Made by a program: the position numbers and the translations under genes. 64,000 bases of DNA, taken from Semisulcospira habei. Its lineage: Eukaryota; Mollusca; Gastropoda; Semisulcospiridae. The notes under the pieces were generated by a model. That model was not told the DNA's origin. It searched no databases and saw only the letters and a program-made list of their open reading frames with translations. The DNA is taken from positions 178,493,111-178,557,110 of the forward strand of contig BTPG01000001.1 in the NCBI GenBank assembly GCA_036245525.1, written 5' to 3'. Positions 63,114 through 64,000 of the stretch are shown here, piece by piece. The number at the start of each line of letters is the position of its first letter. Position 1 is the first letter of the stretch.

Positions 63114-63560
63114 CTTATCTGTCAAACCTCCCGACCCATGACCTTTGACCTTTGTGATGAGTCGACTAAATTAGTATACATAGGAAGGTCTTGTCATCAG
63201 CTACCTTTGTGCAAAATTTGATTGAAAAAATTGCAAAAATGTTGATAATACCTACAAATTTATTTTTAAAAATTGCATTTTACACACATTTGCTGGCCTC
63301 TTGTGACCCTTGATTTTTCCGAGGGGTCATCCAAATTAGTATGCATAGATAGCTCTTATCATCAGGTATCTCTGTACCAAATTTGGGTTTGAAGTTGTGA
63401 ATAGTATTTGAGAACAAAATATAGCTATTTTTTGCTTATTTCCTCATCCCCTGTGACCTTGACCTTTGTGAGAAATCACTGAAATTGTTATATTTAAATA
63501 GGTCTTGCCACAATGTATCCTTGGGCCAAGTTTGAAGTCTTAATAACGTGGTTGCTGAAC
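63114..63560 (+). repeat. Three degenerate units of about 150-180 bp
   Basis: Each unit has TGACC(T/C)TTGA near its start, then AAATTAGTAT(A/G)CATAG or AAATTGTTATATTTAAATAG, (T)CTT(G/A)(T/C)CA and CAAATTTG or CAAGTTTGAAG. Unit starts are near 63128, 63302 and 63448. Similar TGACC-led repeats are common in molluscan DNA, as far as I recall. Confidence 0.6.
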
Positions 63561-63572
63561 TGACAGTGTAAG

Positions 63573-63594
63573 AACGCTGTTAATCAACAGCGTT
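63573..63594. repeat. Palindrome AACGCTGTT-loop-AACAGCGTT
   Basis: Perfect 9-bp arms with a 4-nt loop (AATC), possibly the tip of a TIR element. No partner was found. Confidence 0.7.
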
Positions 63595-64000
63595 GTCATA
63601 AAGCCCATGATCTGCAGGAAAACTCTTCTTGTCTTTGCTGTACAATGAGCTTGGAGATCACATCTTTTTGTGCGGCAATGAATAGTATCTTCTTCTTTAA
63701 AATTAAAACACTAACAAACAACAACTGGTCACCAACCAACTGTACAAGGTGATGATGTCTTCGGGAGGGCGCCATGTTGCATTCCTGAAATGCTTTGTCG
63801 CCTTATGTGGGTGTGTCAACCCCGGTTCCGAATGCAATGTGTAAACGCACCAAACTGGGTTGAACCCCATTTGAACTCTACTCGGGTTGAACCCGGGTTG
63901 CAAGTGTAAACAGCCTCACTATGAAAGTCAGGTTTGATAATTTCTTTTCTTCTTTTCCTCATGCACTTCAACAAGTTTTGTCTTTTTGTTGCCTGAAACT

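Larger units (their letters stand above)
62876..64000. other. Non-coding flank with degenerate repeats
   Basis: No supported gene. It holds a three-unit degenerate repeat (63114-63560), a palindrome (63573-63594) and a GGGTTGAACCC-rich stretch (63858-63900) that may be the edge of another repeat. Confidence 0.7.

Noticed and set aside
1..64000. Host protein-coding exons or tRNA genes
   Set aside because: I looked for coding segments and cloverleaf-like sequences outside the transposable elements and found none I could support.

Overview
The window looks like an invertebrate, probably molluscan (gastropod-like), nuclear genome segment made almost entirely of transposable elements. I see no host gene, rRNA or tRNA. 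The molluscan guess rests on LINE 3' ends with a GGCGTTAAACCC motif and a (TAAC)n tail, SINEs ending in (ATCA)n, TGACCTTGACC-rich repeats and long CA/GT tracts. It is an inference.

Layout. 1-5133: LINE copy A of the dominant family, an I-group non-LTR retrotransposon. ORF1 has three CCHC knuckles; ORF2 has APE endonuclease, RT, RNase H and a CCHC motif. Copy A sits inside a Polinton/Maverick-like virus-derived element (5134-about 13925) with remnants of PolB, a retroviral-type integrase and a packaging-type ATPase, an intact capsid-like ORF and several conserved orphan genes. 13926-16680: repeats, microsatellites and another LINE RT fragment. 16681-29902: a DIRS-type tyrosine-recombinase retrotransposon with inverted terminal repeats, carrying a SINE, a 603-bp TIR element and LINE copy B. 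29903-32177: anonymous DNA with a large hairpin and short repeats. 32178-62862: a 30.7-kb LINE nest bounded by one 13-bp target-site duplication. Inside it are LINE copies D, G and C, an RTE-type LINE, a TTAA-flanked TIR element, an ORF1-only retroelement, a piggyBac-like TIR element and three SINEs. 62863-64000: degenerate repeats.

The dominant LINE is about 6.0 kb: a 5' UTR of about 675 nt, ORF1 (about 480 aa), TAA-TC-ATG, ORF2 (about 1230 aa) and a 3' UTR of about 220 nt. Every large copy lies on the + strand. Three full-length copies (B, C, D) start at the same G, and their first 80 nt can fold like an HDV-type self-cleaving ribozyme. B and C are nearly identical, which suggests recent activity. 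Copies A, B and C are broken mainly by single-base homopolymer indels, some of which may be assembly errors.

The observations I rate highest are: the candidate 5' ribozyme with a compensatory change between two subfamilies; the seamless tandem LINE inside one shared target-site duplication; two same-family insertions at the same ORF2 site; the intact ORF1-only retroelement at 42961-44252; and the Polinton-like element's orphan genes and shared start-site motif.
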